From: an uncultured Poribacteria bacterium
GTDB lineage: Bacteria; Poribacteria; WGA-4E; WGA-3G
Direction of reading: 5' to 3'
NCBI GenBank assembly: GCA_951812525.1
Contig: OX638316.1
Coordinates: 1,128,506 to 1,192,505 of the forward strand
Length of the DNA: 64,000 nucleotides
Shown: piece by piece, positions 1 to 10,268 of the stretch
Layout: each line of letters opens with the position of its first letter
Position numbering within the stretch: the first letter of the stretch is position 1
Made by a program: the position numbers and the translations under genes
Notes under the pieces: model-generated
Seen by the model: the letters and a program-made list of their open reading frames with translations, nothing else
The model's database searches: none
Told to the model about the DNA's origin: nothing

Positions 1-180
1 GACCCGTATGAGTTACGGAATCTCATCGGATTGCAATCGCACGAACCTGTAGCGGAGGTAATGCGCGAACGGCTAATTCGGCGGATGCTTGAGGCAGGCG
101 AGGAGAGACCGACGATCGAACCCGCACCCACACAAAGAAGTGGGCAACGCATCGTATCTGAAGCAGAAGCAAGAAGTTGA
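1..180 (+). CDS. Sulfatase, C-terminal fragment (5' end outside window)
   Basis: The frame is open from base 1 to a TGA at 178-180 and encodes 59 residues starting DPYELRNL. In type I sulfatases a DPxExxNL segment followed by a helix rich in E/R/L lies close to the C-terminus of the catalytic domain, so this is probably the tail of a sulfatase that removes sulfate esters from sugars. The catalytic Cys/Ser-x-Pro-x-Arg motif would be upstream and is not visible. The context of sugar-acid dehydratases fits sulfated polysaccharide use. A weak TTGACA overlaps the stop codon (177-182). The assignment rests on one short motif, so it is only moderately safe. Confidence 0.55.
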   Translation, partial: DPYELRNLIGLQSHEPVAEVMRERLIRRMLEAGEERPTIEPAPTQRSGQRIVSEAEARS

Positions 181-201
181 CAAAGTAGCTAAATCTCATT
201 G

Positions 202-272
202 GTATCCGGGTTACAACCCCTCCTACACAAGATAGGCGTATCGGGGTTACAACCCCTTTTATACGAGATAGG
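202..272. repeat. Two tandem 35-bp repeats, each with a small palindrome
   Basis: Bases 202-236 and 238-272 are near-identical copies running from GTATC to GAGATAGG or AAGATAGG. Each carries a dyad: GGGTTACAACCC in the first copy and GGGGTTACAACCCC in the second. They lie in the leader of the enolase-superfamily gene that starts at 325. They read openly in frame with that gene, which makes a false N-terminal extension of 42 residues. Confidence 0.7.
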
Positions 273-324
273 TGTTTTTCTCTATTCTCGAAAAACAGAG
301 CAGAAAGGTAAATATATTAAAAAG

Positions 325-1470
325 ATGAAAATTACAGATGTCAAAACCCTGGTCATGGGGACCAGTTGGCGCAATTTAACATTCGTCAAGGTTGAAACAG
401 ACGAAGGTTTGACCGGTGTCAGCGAGGTGCGGATGAACAACCGCACGGATGCGCTTGTCGCCTATATTGACGGGGCAAAACGACGGCACGTCCTTGGAAG
501 CGATCCATTCAACACGGAAGATCTTTATCAACGTCTGTTCCGCGATGACTACGGTCGTGCCGGTGAAATCGTCGCAACCGGTATTAGCGTTATTGAGATC
601 GCATGCTGGGATATTATCGGCAAAGCACTCAACCAGCCGGTTTACCGCCTGCTCGGCGGTGCCTGTCGCGATAAGATTAAAGCGTATGCCAATGGTTGGT
701 ATCGCGTTGAACGCTCACCCGAAGAGTTTCACGCTGCCGCCAAAAAGGTCCTTGAAAAAGGTTATCGTGCCCTCAAGTTCGATCCGTTCGGTGCAGGTTA
801 TTATGAACTCTCTTATGAAGAGAAACTGAAGTCCGTTGGACTCGTTGAAGCCGTGCGTGATGCTGTCGGACCCGATGTTGAAATTCTCGTTGAGATGCAC
901 GGTAGGTTCAGTCCGTATATGGCGATCGAAATTTCCGCTGAATTGGAAAAATATCAGCCAAGTTGGGTTGAGGAGCCTGTGCCGCCCGATAACATTGCAG
1001 CACTCGCAAAAGCCGCTGAGAAGATTAATCTACCCGTCGCTACCGGCGAACGGCTACACAATAAATATGAGTATCGCGAGTTGATTAACTTACAAGCAGC
1101 AGACATATTACAGCCGGACATTACGCAGACTGGCGGTTTTTTGGAAACCAAGAAAATTGCAGCAATGGGAGACATGTGCTATATGACCGTTGCGCCGCAT
1201 AATGTTGGCGGTCCCGTCTCTACCGCATCCGCTTTGCATTTCGCCGCTTGCACAACCAACTTCAAGATTCAGGAACACTTCAACGATTTCTCCGAGGCAT
1301 GGGTTAAAGAGGCAGCAACAGGATGTCCCGAAGTCATTGACGGCTACTTCAGCCTGCCCAACGGACCTGGGCTCGGTATGGAACTCAATGAGGACCTCAT
1401 CGCCGAACACCCCTATCGTGAAGGTGCGTTCAACCTCTGGGAAGACGATTGGCATAAACGCGAGTATTAG
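325..1470 (+). CDS. Enolase-superfamily sugar-acid dehydratase (galactonate dehydratase-like)
   Basis: A 381-residue mandelate racemase/muconate lactonizing-type enzyme, probably dehydrating a sugar acid in the cytoplasm. Visible are Lys151 (ALKFDP), metal ligands Glu190 (VEMHG), Glu216 (WVEEP) and Glu242 (GERL), and His192 and His292 (APHN). Their spacing (0, +2, +26, +52, +102) is that of the E. coli D-galactonate dehydratase active site, with Glu in place of the first Asp. I chose the ATG at 325 (MKITDVKTLV) because the upstream in-frame extension is encoded by tandem repeats, and family members start at this motif. It follows a sulfatase fragment, consistent with polysaccharide catabolism. 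The substrate is not decided by the sequence; D-galactonate or another acid sugar are both possible. Confidence 0.85.
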   Translation: MKITDVKTLVMGTSWRNLTFVKVETDEGLTGVSEVRMNNRTDALVAYIDGAKRRHVLGSDPFNTEDLYQRLFRDDYGRAGEIVATGISVIEIACWDIIGKALNQPVYRLLGGACRDKIKAYANGWYRVERSPEEFHAAAKKVLEKGYRALKFDPFGAGYYELSYEEKLKSVGLVEAVRDAVGPDVEILVEMHGRFSPYMAIEISAELEKYQPSWVEEPVPPDNIAALAKAAEKINLPVATGERLHNKYEYRELINLQAADILQPDITQTGGFLETKKIAAMGDMCYMTVAPHNVGGPVSTASALHFAACTTNFKIQEHFNDFSEAWVKEAATGCPEVIDGYFSLPNGPGLGMELNEDLIAEHPYREGAFNLWEDDWHKREY

Positions 1471-1497
1471 GTCCGATGTTATTAACTTTTAACTATA

Positions 1498-1518
1498 GGC
1501 GAGGTCCAGTGCCTCGCC
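1498..1518. terminator. GC-rich hairpin after the dehydratase gene
   Basis: GGCGAGG (1498-1504) pairs with CCTCGCC (1512-1518) across a 7-base loop, 28 bases after the stop codon. There is no T-run, so it may be a dispersed palindrome or an RNA-stability element rather than a true intrinsic terminator. The same GGCGAGG stem recurs at 48215-48236. Confidence 0.45.
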
Positions 1519-1537
1519 ATACTATCTAATTCGCTGA

Positions 1538-2824
<1,287 letters not shown>

Positions 2825-2832
2825 ATGTATTT

Positions 2833-2854
2833 GGGCAGGTGCTTATGCCTGCCC
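2833..2854. terminator. Hairpin between convergent genes
   Basis: GGGCAGG (2833-2839) pairs with CCTGCCC (2848-2854). It sits in the 37-bp gap between the converging lysA and esterase stop codons, where a bidirectional terminator is expected. No T-run follows on either strand. Confidence 0.5.
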
Positions 2855-2861
2855 GCTCCTG

Positions 2862-3878
2862 CTACAATCGTTCTTCCAAAAACGCAATACCCGTCTCCAA
2901 ATCAATCTCGTGTTCCCCCTGAAAATGATCCAGGACCAACTGATCACTCCGCCCTGATGCCGCATAGATTTTCTCGAGTTGCTCAAAGGCTTCCAGCGCA
3001 TCAGCCTCAATGAAGCACATATCGTCTGAACCGATCTGTGCCATACACGCCCGCGGTGCTATTAACCCCGCCACGTCAGCGATATCACCTGCCTTCCGAA
3101 GCCCGAACATAAACTGCGAACCGCATGTATTCCCGCGTCCGCGGTCGTTCAATGCGTCCACCAATGTGCTGAGATAACAGACAATAACCGCCGCCTTAAT
3201 CCGCCGATCCAACGCAGAGATATACGTGGTCATCGTACCGCCAAACGAACATCCCATGCACCCCAATCGACGACCATCGACTTCAGGCCGCGATTGGAGA
3301 TAGTCCAAGCACCGCCGTCCATCTGATACATTCAGTTGCAGCAGCTGGTAGCCGAAATACCCGAATGCGAGATAGGCGACGTTACATCCATCGCGGCTAG
3401 GACGACGCACCCATTCATCTCGGTCTTTCCGTTCACCGAAGCATCGCCAATCCGGAGCGATTGTAACGAAACCGCGTTTCGCCAATTCCACAGCATACTG
3501 TTTCTGATAGTCCTCCACAATACCGACTGCACCATCTTTACCGATCCCGTGTCCGTGTGCACACAGGACCGCCGGTGCTGGATTTTCTGCGCTTGCTCCA
3601 TCAGGGATTAAGACGTACGCCGGAATCGAAGAAAACGGGTCTGGATTGAAGATAATCTTCTCCCGCGTGTAGCCATCGTGCTGTGTCTTTTCCAGTGTTT
3701 CAACTTCCAGCGGTATTGCTTCCGGTGAAGGTCCTAAATCCTTAACGAGATTCCGCCGAAACCCCTTTCGCCACGCTTGCCACTCGGCTTTTGTTGTGCC
3801 ATCGAAGTGAAGCGGTGGTGGTACTTTCAAAAGCTCCTCAACACCGTGTTCTGCTGTCAAAAAACGCCGTGCTGCCAT
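2862..3878 (-). CDS. Alpha/beta-hydrolase, acetyl-xylan-esterase-like
   Basis: A 338-residue predicted cytoplasmic serine hydrolase. The nucleophile elbow GCSFGG lies mid-protein, preceded by the oxyanion-side segment LCAHGHGIGKDG. A possible acid sits in GSDDMCF and the likely catalytic His in FQGEHEID near the C-terminus. This arrangement matches the acetyl-xylan esterase/dienelactone hydrolase-like families found in polysaccharide degraders, so it may deacetylate sugars. There is no signal peptide. The start is supported by GAGAGGAG about 9 bases upstream of the ATG. It converges on lysA and is divergent from the ABC ATPase gene. The exact substrate is unknown. Confidence 0.8.
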   Translation of the reverse strand: MAARRFLTAEHGVEELLKVPPPLHFDGTTKAEWQAWRKGFRRNLVKDLGPSPEAIPLEVETLEKTQHDGYTREKIIFNPDPFSSIPAYVLIPDGASAENPAPAVLCAHGHGIGKDGAVGIVEDYQKQYAVELAKRGFVTIAPDWRCFGERKDRDEWVRRPSRDGCNVAYLAFGYFGYQLLQLNVSDGRRCLDYLQSRPEVDGRRLGCMGCSFGGTMTTYISALDRRIKAAVIVCYLSTLVDALNDRGRGNTCGSQFMFGLRKAGDIADVAGLIAPRACMAQIGSDDMCFIEADALEAFEQLEKIYAASGRSDQLVLDHFQGEHEIDLETGIAFLEERL

Positions 3879-4003
3879 AATTGTGTCTCCTCTCGCTCAT
3901 GACCTAATTTCTACGGTAGGCATATCACTTACCTTTTTCTTTCACTATCTATATCTCAATTCAAGGAAAAGATCAACTGTTATTTTCCGTGTACGTATTT
4001 GAC

Positions 4004-4032
4004 TTGACTTTCGCAAGCCGCTGTGCTAAAGT
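4004..4032 (+). promoter_or_regulatory. Sigma-70-like promoter placed for a leaderless mRNA
   Basis: TTGACT (4004-4009), a 17-base spacer and TAAAGT (4027-4032). The -10 hexamer ends 6 bases before the ATG at 4039, so the expected start of transcription falls on the start codon itself. No Shine-Dalgarno sequence is present between them. Confidence 0.6.
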
Positions 4033-4038
4033 AGTGTC

Positions 4039-6081
4039 ATGAACGAAACACTGCTCAGCGTCCAGAATCTCAAAACTTATTTTCGCACGCCAGAAGGGGT
4101 TGCGCGTGCTGTTGACGACATCTCTTTTGACATCAAACCAAATGAGATTTTCGCACTCGTTGGTGAGTCAGGCTGCGGCAAAAGCGTTACTGCCCTTTCC
4201 ATAATCCAACTCGTTGCGAAACCTGCCGGGTTTATCGCCGGCGGTGCCATCTATTACAAAGGACAAGACATTACGCGGCTCTCCGAAATCGAGAAACGGA
4301 AAATCCAGGGCAACGATATCGCCATGATATTCCAAGAGCCGATGACCAGCCTTAATCCGGTTTTTACGATCGGCAACCAGATCTCAGAAGCGATCCGCCA
4401 GCATCAAAATCTTCGCGGGACTGCCGCAAGAAACGCGGCGATCGAGATGCTCGACCTCGTAGGTATCCCGGAACCTAATGCCCGTTACGATGAATACCCG
4501 CACCAGATGTCAGGCGGCATGAAACAGCGCGTCATGATTGCCATGTCACTCTCCTGTCAGCCAGGACTGCTGATTGCTGACGAACCGACGACAGCACTCG
4601 ATGTTACCATCCAAGCACAGATTCTCGAACTCATCGAACGCCTCCAACAGGAGCTGCAGATGGCAGTGCTGTTAATCACACACGATTTGGGGGTTGTTGC
4701 GAACATCGCCGACCGTGTCGCTGTCATGTATGCCGGGAAAATCGCTGAGATGGGGACGTGGGAACAACTCTACAATACACCACAGCATCCGTATACAGTG
4801 AAACTCTTGGAATCAACACCGGCACGTGATAAACGGGGTATGGCACTGCATACAATTACAGGCAGAGTCCCGAAAGCCACCGAGTATAACGACGGTTGCC
4901 GATTCGCTGAGCGGTGTCCGAAAATCATGGACGGATGCGAAAACATCCTCCCTACGTTGCAGACCGTCAACGGAAATGGACATAACGTTGCATGCCACCT
5001 CTATAACCCTGAACCGCCTTTCAACGCGACGGTGACTGCAGCAACAAAACTAGAACTTGAAATAGAGGCGGATAGCGAAAACAGAGAGACTACGACACAA
5101 TCGACAGAAACGCATCCACAACTTCAAGTAAAAAATCTTTGTGTCCACTATCCGATTCAGAAAGGAATTTTGAAACGAACAGTCGGCTACGTTTACGCTG
5201 TCGATGATGTCACACTTGACATTCCGCGCGGTAAAACGCTCGCGCTCGTCGGTGAATCTGGATCGGGCAAAACCTCGCTCGGAAAAGCCGTCCTTCGATT
5301 GGGTGTGCCTGTCAAAGGCGATCTGATTTATGACGGAACTAATATCGCTACCGTGAATCGGGAACAGCTGCATCCCTATCGGCAACGGATGCAAATTATC
5401 TTTCAAGATCCGTATGCGTCCCTTAATCCGCGGATGACCGTAGGTGCTATTATTCAAGAGGGAATGCAGGCACACAACATCGGTGGCTCGATTGACGAAC
5501 GCCACACACGGGTCGCAGAACTGATGCGCCGCGTAGGTTTATCACCGGATATGGTAACGCGCTATCCGCACGAATTCTCTGGAGGGCAAAGGCAGCGCAT
5601 CGGTATCGCACGTTGCCTCGCTATCGATCCGGAATTTATTGTGTGTGACGAGGCAACCAGCGCACTCGACGTGTCTGTGCAAGCACAGATACTGAATCTG
5701 CTGAAATCGCTACAAACGGATTTTAATCTCACCTATCTGTTCATCACACACAACCTTTCCGTGGTTGAATACTTTGCGGATGAAGTAGCGGTGATGTATC
5801 TCGGCAGAATCGTCGAGCGTGGGACAACAGAGGAGATTTTCGATGCACCTAAGCATCCGTACACGCGGGCACTCCTCTCCGCTGTACCGAAGATGGATGC
5901 ACAGACCGGCGTTGAGAAGATTCGATTAGAAGGTGATGTGCCTTCACCAATCAACCGTCCATCTGGGTGCCACTTTCATCCACGTTGCCCAGAAGCAATG
6001 TCTATATGTAAAGACACATATCCAGACGAGACACGTTTCACACAGACGCATTCATGCCACTGTTATCTGTATCAGGAATAG
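4039..6081 (+). CDS. Fused oligopeptide-type ABC transporter ATPase (DppD-DppF / GsiA-like)
   Basis: A 680-residue protein with two complete ABC ATPase domains. The first has Walker A GESGCGKS (about 42-49), signature MSGGMKQR and Walker [13 protein letters not shown]. The second has GESGSGKT (about 405-412), signature FSGGQRQR (about 513) and [12 protein letters not shown]. Each is followed by the oligopeptide/dipeptide C-terminal region with the CRFAERCP or CHFHPRCP cysteine motif typical of Dpp/Opp ATPases. It should energise import of peptides, glutathione or oligosaccharides at the inner membrane. The permeases and binding protein are not in the window, so it works with subunits encoded elsewhere. 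The ATG is only 6 bases from a -10 box, suggesting leaderless translation. Confidence 0.93.
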   Translation: MNETLLSVQNLKTYFRTPEGVARAVDDISFDIKPNEIFALVGESGCGKSVTALSIIQLVAKPAGFIAGGAIYYKGQDITRLSEIEKRKIQGNDIAMIFQEPMTSLNPVFTIGNQISEAIRQHQNLRGTAARNAAIEMLDLVGIPEPNARYDEYPHQMSGGMKQRVMIAMSLSCQPGLLIADEPTTALDVTIQAQILELIERLQQELQMAVLLITHDLGVVANIADRVAVMYAGKIAEMGTWEQLYNTPQHPYTVKLLESTPARDKRGMALHTITGRVPKATEYNDGCRFAERCPKIMDGCENILPTLQTVNGNGHNVACHLYNPEPPFNATVTAATKLELEIEADSENRETTTQSTETHPQLQVKNLCVHYPIQKGILKRTVGYVYAVDDVTLDIPRGKTLALVGESGSGKTSLGKAVLRLGVPVKGDLIYDGTNIATVNREQLHPYRQRMQIIFQDPYASLNPRMTVGAIIQEGMQAHNIGGSIDERHTRVAELMRRVGLSPDMVTRYPHEFSGGQRQRIGIARCLAIDPEFIVCDEATSALDVSVQAQILNLLKSLQTDFNLTYLFITHNLSVVEYFADEVAVMYLGRIVERGTTEEIFDAPKHPYTRALLSAVPKMDAQTGVEKIRLEGDVPSPINRPSGCHFHPRCPEAMSICKDTYPDETRFTQTHSCHCYLYQE

Positions 6082-6186
6082 TCGTGAGGGTATAATTGGT
6101 ATCTAATTTAGAAAACAAAAATGGAGCGGGATCAGAACCTCGCCAGTTTGAGAGAGCTACGGCGTAGTAATCCCAGAGTTGAAAAT

Positions 6187-8070
6187 ATGCCAAAAATCAA
6201 AATACTTTCTGCAGATGTTGCCAATAAAATCGCCGCAGGCGAAGTTGTTGAACGTCCCGCCTCAGTCGTTAAAGAATTGATTGAAAACGCCGTAGATGCT
6301 GAAAGCACCTCGATTCGCGTCGAAGTCCGCGCCGGCGGAAAACGCCTTATCCACGTCTCCGATAACGGGAGCGGTATGGAACGCGAGGACGCGCTCCTCG
6401 CCTTAGAACGCCATGCGACGAGCAAAGTGAATCGTATCGAAGACCTCGAACAGATTCAAACCTTCGGATTTCGCGGTGAAGCCTTAGCAAGCATTGCCTC
6501 GGTTTCACAATTTGAACTCCTCACCCGTACGCCTGATGCGCTTATAGGAACGAAGGTGAACGCCGATGGTGGTGGCGTCCGAGCCGTCGAAGAAAGTGGA
6601 TGTTCTCCAGGCACGCACATGTCCGTTAACAATCTCTTTTACAACGTGCCGGCACGCCTGAAATTCCTGAAAACCGATACTACAGAGATGAACCACGTTA
6701 CGAATCAGGTAACATGGACTGCTCTGGCGTATCCGAATATCCAATTCTCGCTGACACACAACAGTAGATCCATTCTCGATGTCCGCGCTTGCGATTCACA
6801 TCTGGAGCGAGTCCGTCTCCTCTACGGCAGAGAATTCGCTGAGAATCTTATCGAGTTTACAGAGGAATTGCCCGACTTGAAAATGTACGGTCTGCTTGGA
6901 AAACCCGAATTTACAAAACCGAATCGAGCGTATCAACTCTTCTTTCTCAATCAACGCCCCATCCGCAGCCACATCATAAGCGCAGCACTCACAGAGGCAT
7001 TCAACGCAATGGTTCCCAAGGACCGGCAACCTGTCGCTCTACTCTTCCTGACACTTGAACCAGAAATGGTGGATGTCAACGTACATCCCGCCAAAATAGA
7101 GGTGCGTTTTCGGAACGAACGCACAATTTACAGTGGCATCGTTCGGATGCTCCGCAACGCTATCCATAAAGCGAAGTATATCCCTAAAATCGAAACACGC
7201 GTGGAACCATCGCAATCCGAAGAAAACGTTGAAAGCCGCGACACCAGCCTATCACAACGGATTTCTACATCGCGCCACACACCTAGGACACCATCCGTTA
7301 CGGGAACAACATCTGCTCCACAAACACAACGCACGCAAACGCCATCTGTCCCACCACATCAAGCAGAGGAAAGCAGCGTGGAAGCTGAAATTACCAAGGC
7401 ACCGGAAGCGCAAACCGCTGTCACGTCTGCTGGTGTTGTCGTGCAGCCACCGCAACAAACTCCTGCCGATGTGAATCTCAGTCTACTCGATTTTGAAGAT
7501 GTCCAACTGAAAACGAACCTCTTTAAAACCTACATTGTCGTTGAGGCAAGAGATAAAATATTCTTCATCGATCAGCACGTCGCCGCCGAGCGTGTACTCT
7601 ACGAACGCTTTGTCAACCAGATGGAAACCGACGGTATCCCTGTGCAAGGGTTGCTACTACCGGTCACCTTGGAAGCCACCCCGCAGCAGCTTGGCACCCT
7701 CAAAATTCACGGCGACATCTTCAAGAAACTCGGTTTCGATTTGGAGGAATTCGGCGGGAATACTATCTTGATTCGGGCGATTCCGTCACCCCTACCGACA
7801 CGTACCGCCGCGCAGACCATCACCGATCTGCTCGACAAACTCCCAGCAGAACCACATACCGAAGTCCAAATCCCGGAAGCGATTGACAACGCCCTGATAA
7901 CCCTCGCATGCAAATCGGCTGTCAAAGCCGGGGACTCCTTGGATACAAAAGAGATGATTAACCTCCTCAAAGAGTTATCCGAGGCAAAGCTCCCATTCAA
8001 TTGCCCGCATTCACGACCCATTATTGTTGAAATGGGACGCGATGAACTGGAACGTCGGTTTCATCGGTAA
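6187..8070 (+). CDS. mutL: DNA mismatch repair protein MutL (endonuclease type)
   Basis: A 627-residue mismatch-repair matchmaker that couples MutS to strand incision. The N-terminal GHKL ATPase shows NKIAAGEVVERP, ELIENAVDA, DNGSGM, RHATSKV and GFRGEALASI. A low-complexity Thr/Pro/Gln linker (about 340-430) leads to the C-terminal domain. That domain has DQHVAAERVLYE (about 461; the nuclease motif DQHA(X)2E(X)4E with Ala to Val), ACKSAVKAGD and CPHSRP (about 605), so it is predicted to nick DNA. I chose the ATG at 6187 (MPKIKIL) because the 22 upstream codons resemble no MutL. mutS is not in the window. Confidence 0.95.
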   Translation: MPKIKILSADVANKIAAGEVVERPASVVKELIENAVDAESTSIRVEVRAGGKRLIHVSDNGSGMEREDALLALERHATSKVNRIEDLEQIQTFGFRGEALASIASVSQFELLTRTPDALIGTKVNADGGGVRAVEESGCSPGTHMSVNNLFYNVPARLKFLKTDTTEMNHVTNQVTWTALAYPNIQFSLTHNSRSILDVRACDSHLERVRLLYGREFAENLIEFTEELPDLKMYGLLGKPEFTKPNRAYQLFFLNQRPIRSHIISAALTEAFNAMVPKDRQPVALLFLTLEPEMVDVNVHPAKIEVRFRNERTIYSGIVRMLRNAIHKAKYIPKIETRVEPSQSEENVESRDTSLSQRISTSRHTPRTPSVTGTTSAPQTQRTQTPSVPPHQAEESSVEAEITKAPEAQTAVTSAGVVVQPPQQTPADVNLSLLDFEDVQLKTNLFKTYIVVEARDKIFFIDQHVAAERVLYERFVNQMETDGIPVQGLLLPVTLEATPQQLGTLKIHGDIFKKLGFDLEEFGGNTILIRAIPSPLPTRTAAQTITDLLDKLPAEPHTEVQIPEAIDNALITLACKSAVKAGDSLDTKEMINLLKELSEAKLPFNCPHSRPIIVEMGRDELERRFHR

Positions 8071-8182
8071 TCTTAAAGTTAACAGTTATTTGTTGAGATA
8101 TTGCTAACGTTCTTTTCTTAAAATCGCAACCAAAGATCTTATTCTGCTGAGAGAAATTAAATATACTTTGAGGTGAAGACCG

Positions 8183-8608
8183 ATGCCAACCAGAACCATT
8201 AACCAAGGATTCATAGATTTTCTCAGTAAACTCACACCTACTTCCGGAGAATCTAAAGCAGCGCAAGATCATAGAGCCTCCATAAAAGCCTGCCTTGAGC
8301 GTAAATTTGGTATGACTCATTTTTTTCAGACAGGTTCTTTCGGAAATGGAACCAGCATTTCAGGACATAGTGATGTTGATCGTTTTGCTGTAATTCCTTC
8401 TCAGAACCTTAATAAGAATTCTGCATACACATTAAATCAAGTGAGAAATGCTTTGAACATTAGTTTTCCCAATACTAATGTTAGTGTGAGTTGTCCTGCT
8501 GTGATTATTCCATTTGGTAGAGATGCGAAAGAAAAAACTGAAGTTACGTCTGGGTATTATATAGAACCAGCCCCACCCGATACTCAAATAAAGCACTACG
8601 TACTTTAG
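8183..8608 (+). CDS. CD-NTase/SMODS-like nucleotidyltransferase, C-terminally truncated
   Basis: A 141-residue protein with a nucleotidyltransferase core: Gly51-Ser52 in QTGSFGNGT and the metal motif Asp64-x-Asp66 in GHSDVD. The order (N-terminal helix, GS, about 12 residues, SDxD, then a strand ending in CPAVIIPF) is that of SMODS/OAS-like enzymes that make cyclic oligonucleotides in CBASS defence. Those enzymes are usually near 300 residues; here the helical C-terminal half is absent. The third acidic residue expected just before the P-A pair is not seen (VSVSCPA). A good GAGGTGA site precedes the ATG. The local sequence is more AT-rich than neighbouring genes. The stop lies 3 bases from the stop of the convergent barrel gene. 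I think it is a remnant, but a short active transferase is possible. Confidence 0.6.
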   Translation: MPTRTINQGFIDFLSKLTPTSGESKAAQDHRASIKACLERKFGMTHFFQTGSFGNGTSISGHSDVDRFAVIPSQNLNKNSAYTLNQVRNALNISFPNTNVSVSCPAVIIPFGRDAKEKTEVTSGYYIEPAPPDTQIKHYVL

Positions 8609-8611
8609 AAC

Positions 8612-9841
8612 CTAAAAATTAGCAGTTGTCATCAGATATACCCACACTGCCATATCGCTATTGTCCTTAAATCGTGATTCCATCAACGCATCCGGTAGAA
8701 ATACCGACAGACCGAGCGTAAAATTGAGTGCTTTGTGATAAGCAGCCGCGAGCGTCAAATCTAACTCTTGACCGTAACTATTCATATTCTCGACTGTTTG
8801 TGCCGATAGGAACTGATGAAAATCCACTTTAAGGGTGACTTTCTTGTGGGGTATTATCTGAAACTTCAGCATCAGGTCTTGTAGGCCAACACCCCCGGTA
8901 TGTACAGGGATATTCAAAAAATAGTCCATAAAGCCGTAAAACTTATGATTTGTGGCAAACAGCGTATCGAAGACTTTGTAATCGGTATCATCAGGTGTCT
9001 GGCCTGATAGATAATCGTATCCAACAGCGATGCGCGGTTTCTGATGAATGTCGAACGTATAGCCGACCGAACCGGTGACCATAAATGCCGAGACATCCTG
9101 CCGTTTCTTAGCATTCGGATTGATCCGCGTGCCGAGTTGGAAGGCTGCCTCAGTTTCATAATCCAGCATGCCGAAACTGCCTTTACGGTATGTGCCAAGC
9201 GTCAGACGCTGTAAATCGTCGCTATCGGCTAATGTCTGATGCCTGTTCATTTCAAGCAGTGCATATACGTCAAAATTGTAAAGTGTCAGATAGAGTCCAC
9301 CCAAATAAGCCGCTGTGTCCCCCGACATCTCCGGGTCGGCTTGCTGGACCAGTTTTGTTGCAAACAGGTCAAACTTCACTTCTTCTTTCAGTTTATAAGC
9401 GACCAGGGTCCCATCAAATGCTCTGCCGACATTGTGCCATCCGACCGCACCAACCAACCGTTGTCCACCATAAACAAGCACCATACGTCCTGCCTTCAAA
9501 CTAAGACCATCTACCAAAAGATCGGTGGTATAGAGATATCCTTGATGCAGATCAACATTGTTAATACTTGACAACGTATTCGGTTCGCTCCCAAAAACCC
9601 GCGAATCCTGCAGCTGAAAAAATCCTGAGATATCCTCCGTTGGTCGGAAATTCGCATTTAACCGCACCCGCATCAGCGTAGACCGGTTTGCAGGTGTCTC
9701 GTTGTTGAAATCTTTAGCATCTAAGATGCCTCGGGTACGGATTTGGGCTGATAACTTTACAGCATCATCTTTAGCATAACAAAAGACAGGTGCTGAAAAC
9801 ATGAAAAGACTCAACACGTACAAAAAAACGTTGGATTTCAT
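8612..9841 (-). CDS. Outer-membrane beta-barrel, alginate-export-domain type
   Basis: A 409-residue exported protein with signal peptide MKSNVFLYVLSLFMFSAPVFCYA followed by a region rich in alternating hydrophobic strands. Segments RVRLNANF, FQLQDSR, KAGRMVLVYGGQRLVGAVGWHNVGR and FDGTLVAY match the pattern of alginate-export-like porins (GR..L.YG.QRL.G...W.N.GR.FDG). The C-terminal residue is Phe, as in many barrel proteins recognised by the BAM machinery. The ATG at 9841 is preferred over a GTG 18 bases upstream because AGGGG lies about 9 bases before it. It probably forms a channel for anionic oligosaccharides or general solutes. Its terminus abuts the CD-NTase fragment. Confidence 0.75.
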   Translation of the reverse strand: MKSNVFLYVLSLFMFSAPVFCYAKDDAVKLSAQIRTRGILDAKDFNNETPANRSTLMRVRLNANFRPTEDISGFFQLQDSRVFGSEPNTLSSINNVDLHQGYLYTTDLLVDGLSLKAGRMVLVYGGQRLVGAVGWHNVGRAFDGTLVAYKLKEEVKFDLFATKLVQQADPEMSGDTAAYLGGLYLTLYNFDVYALLEMNRHQTLADSDDLQRLTLGTYRKGSFGMLDYETEAAFQLGTRINPNAKKRQDVSAFMVTGSVGYTFDIHQKPRIAVGYDYLSGQTPDDTDYKVFDTLFATNHKFYGFMDYFLNIPVHTGGVGLQDLMLKFQIIPHKKVTLKVDFHQFLSAQTVENMNSYGQELDLTLAAAYHKALNFTLGLSVFLPDALMESRFKDNSDMAVWVYLMTTANF

Positions 9842-10268
9842 TGTATTTTTCCCCTTCACATTTTTGTTTTCGTTGTAATAGATTGAGGTTCCGGTTTTTT
9901 ATTGAGGGTGCGTCACTAAAAAAGGCATCGATTCGCTAAAATTTTGCAAATCGACACCTCTGTCGATAGCGGAACCAACGTTGGCTCCACAACTAAGTCG
10001 CGTAGATGTTATGTAGATGTTCTGACAATTTGTAGAAGGTAGTGAAGAACACCCGCCGCATTGTATTTGTCACGTATTAAGCAAAAAATGTGCCAATTCG
10101 GATAAGAATCTGCACAAAGGCTGTGTATATGCGGGTGCATCAAGGAATATGTAAAAACAAGAAAGGGGTTTAGGAAGGAGATGGCGAATTTTTCAGCAGG
10201 ATAGGCACAAATTTCATGCAAAAAAATGGGTGGATTTTAATCCACCCACAGAAAAAGACAAAGAGGAA
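9842..10268. other. Intergenic region, about 430 bp, no gene supported
   Basis: It holds the upstream region of the barrel gene, an imperfect dyad at 9971-9988 (GGAACCAACG/TTGGCTCC), a short direct repeat GTAGATGTT near 10004-10023, and the terminator of the GH127 gene at 10218-10247. The minus-strand reading frame at 10009-10221 has no ribosome site or recognisable motif. Confidence 0.5.
10218..10250 (-). terminator. Intrinsic terminator of the GH127 operon
   Basis: On the minus strand a perfect 8-9 bp stem (GGGTGGAT/ATCCACCC, 10228-10247) is followed by ATTTTTTT. It lies about 20 bases after the GH127 stop codon. Confidence 0.85.

Noticed and set aside
8183-8608. Complete CBASS defence operon
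   Set aside because: Only a truncated CD-NTase-like gene is present. No effector, Cap2/Cap3 or HORMA gene lies nearby; the caspase protein is 35 kb away and exported.
10009-10221. Minus-strand 70-codon frame upstream of the barrel gene
   Set aside because: No ribosome site or motif. It lies between a terminator and regulatory sequence and has no coding character.
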